A DNA stretch of 6,048 nucleotides from Desulfobia sp. GTDB lineage: Bacteria > Desulfobacterota > Desulfobulbia > Desulfobulbales > SURF-16. Position 1 is the stretch's first letter. Every line of letters starts with the position of its first letter. The notes beneath the pieces were generated by a model. The model searched no databases and was not told the DNA's origin. It saw only the letters and a program-made list of their open reading frames with translations. Positions 5,940 to 6,048 of the stretch are shown here, in pieces. The DNA is taken from contig JAUWDC010000081.1 in assembly GCA_030608985.1 (NCBI GenBank), forward strand, positions 1-6,048, given 5' to 3'. The position numbers and the translations under genes are program-made.

Positions 5940-5942
5940 ATC

Positions 5943-6048
5943 ATGGACCAGGCAAAAAAAATTGATCTCACCCTGAAAGTATGGCGGCAACAAGGTCCGG
6001 ACACTCCCGGTAATCTGCAGACGTATACCTTGAAAGATATATCCACGG
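5943..6048 (+). CDS. sdhB: succinate dehydrogenase/fumarate reductase iron-sulfur subunit, 5' part
   Basis: The reading frame runs off the window end after 35 complete codons. The N-terminus, with IDLTLKVWRQQGPDTPGN and LQTYTLKDI, matches the start of the 2Fe-2S ferredoxin-like domain of type B SdhB/FrdB. The cysteine motifs for the 2Fe-2S, 4Fe-4S and 3Fe-4S clusters would lie beyond the window. The protein would relay electrons from the FAD of SdhA to the b hemes of SdhC. ATG 5943 is the first start in the frame (in-frame stop at 5931-5933). No Shine-Dalgarno sequence is visible in the AT-rich bases before it. Position after sdhC and sdhA supports the assignment strongly. Confidence 0.88.
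   Translation, partial: MDQAKKIDLTLKVWRQQGPDTPGNLQTYTLKDIST

Overview
The window (6048 bp) looks like a chromosomal segment of an anaerobic, respiratory, moderately AT-leaning bacterium. The best guess is a sulfate- or sulfur-reducing Desulfobacterota, of the Desulfobacteraceae type. The guess rests on a periplasmic octaheme cytochrome c beside a menaquinone-type (type B) succinate dehydrogenase/fumarate reductase operon, and on protein style recalled from memory. No search was run.

Layout. (1) 4-1212: a complete IS630-family insertion sequence on the minus strand, with 11-bp terminal inverted repeats, a TA on each side and one intact transposase gene. Its promoter uses the terminal repeat as the -35 box. 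(2) 1213-1499: intergenic, with a weak hairpin, a good sigma70-type promoter and a strong ribosome binding site for the next gene. (3) 1500-2966: exported octaheme c-type cytochrome of the octaheme tetrathionate reductase (OTR) family. (4) 2967-3063: two hairpins, one a likely terminator, with a candidate promoter overlapping it so closely that the sdhC mRNA could be almost leaderless. (5) 3064-6048: sdhC (diheme cytochrome b), sdhA (flavoprotein) and the first 35 codons of sdhB (iron-sulfur subunit), in the C-A-B order usual for type B enzymes.

How the genes work together: SdhC anchors SdhA-SdhB in the membrane and carries electrons through two b hemes between the FAD/Fe-S centres and menaquinone. 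The complex serves either succinate oxidation or fumarate reduction. The octaheme cytochrome would accept electrons in the periplasm and reduce a small oxyanion or nitrogen compound. It is a separate transcription unit, and a functional link to sdh is not shown.

The most unusual content is in the sdh operon. Each of the two gene junctions holds a long imperfect palindrome of about 100-110 bp with 16-bp perfect outer arms: 3767-3869 between sdhC and sdhA, and 5802-5911 between sdhA and sdhB. The two are unrelated in sequence. Both sit between short direct repeats (9 bp exact for the first, 7 bp AT-rich for the second). Collapsing the repeats would restore very tight gene junctions. I infer two independent insertions of small, non-coding, hairpin-forming elements (MITE- or REP-like) that may now act as structured RNA between the cistrons.
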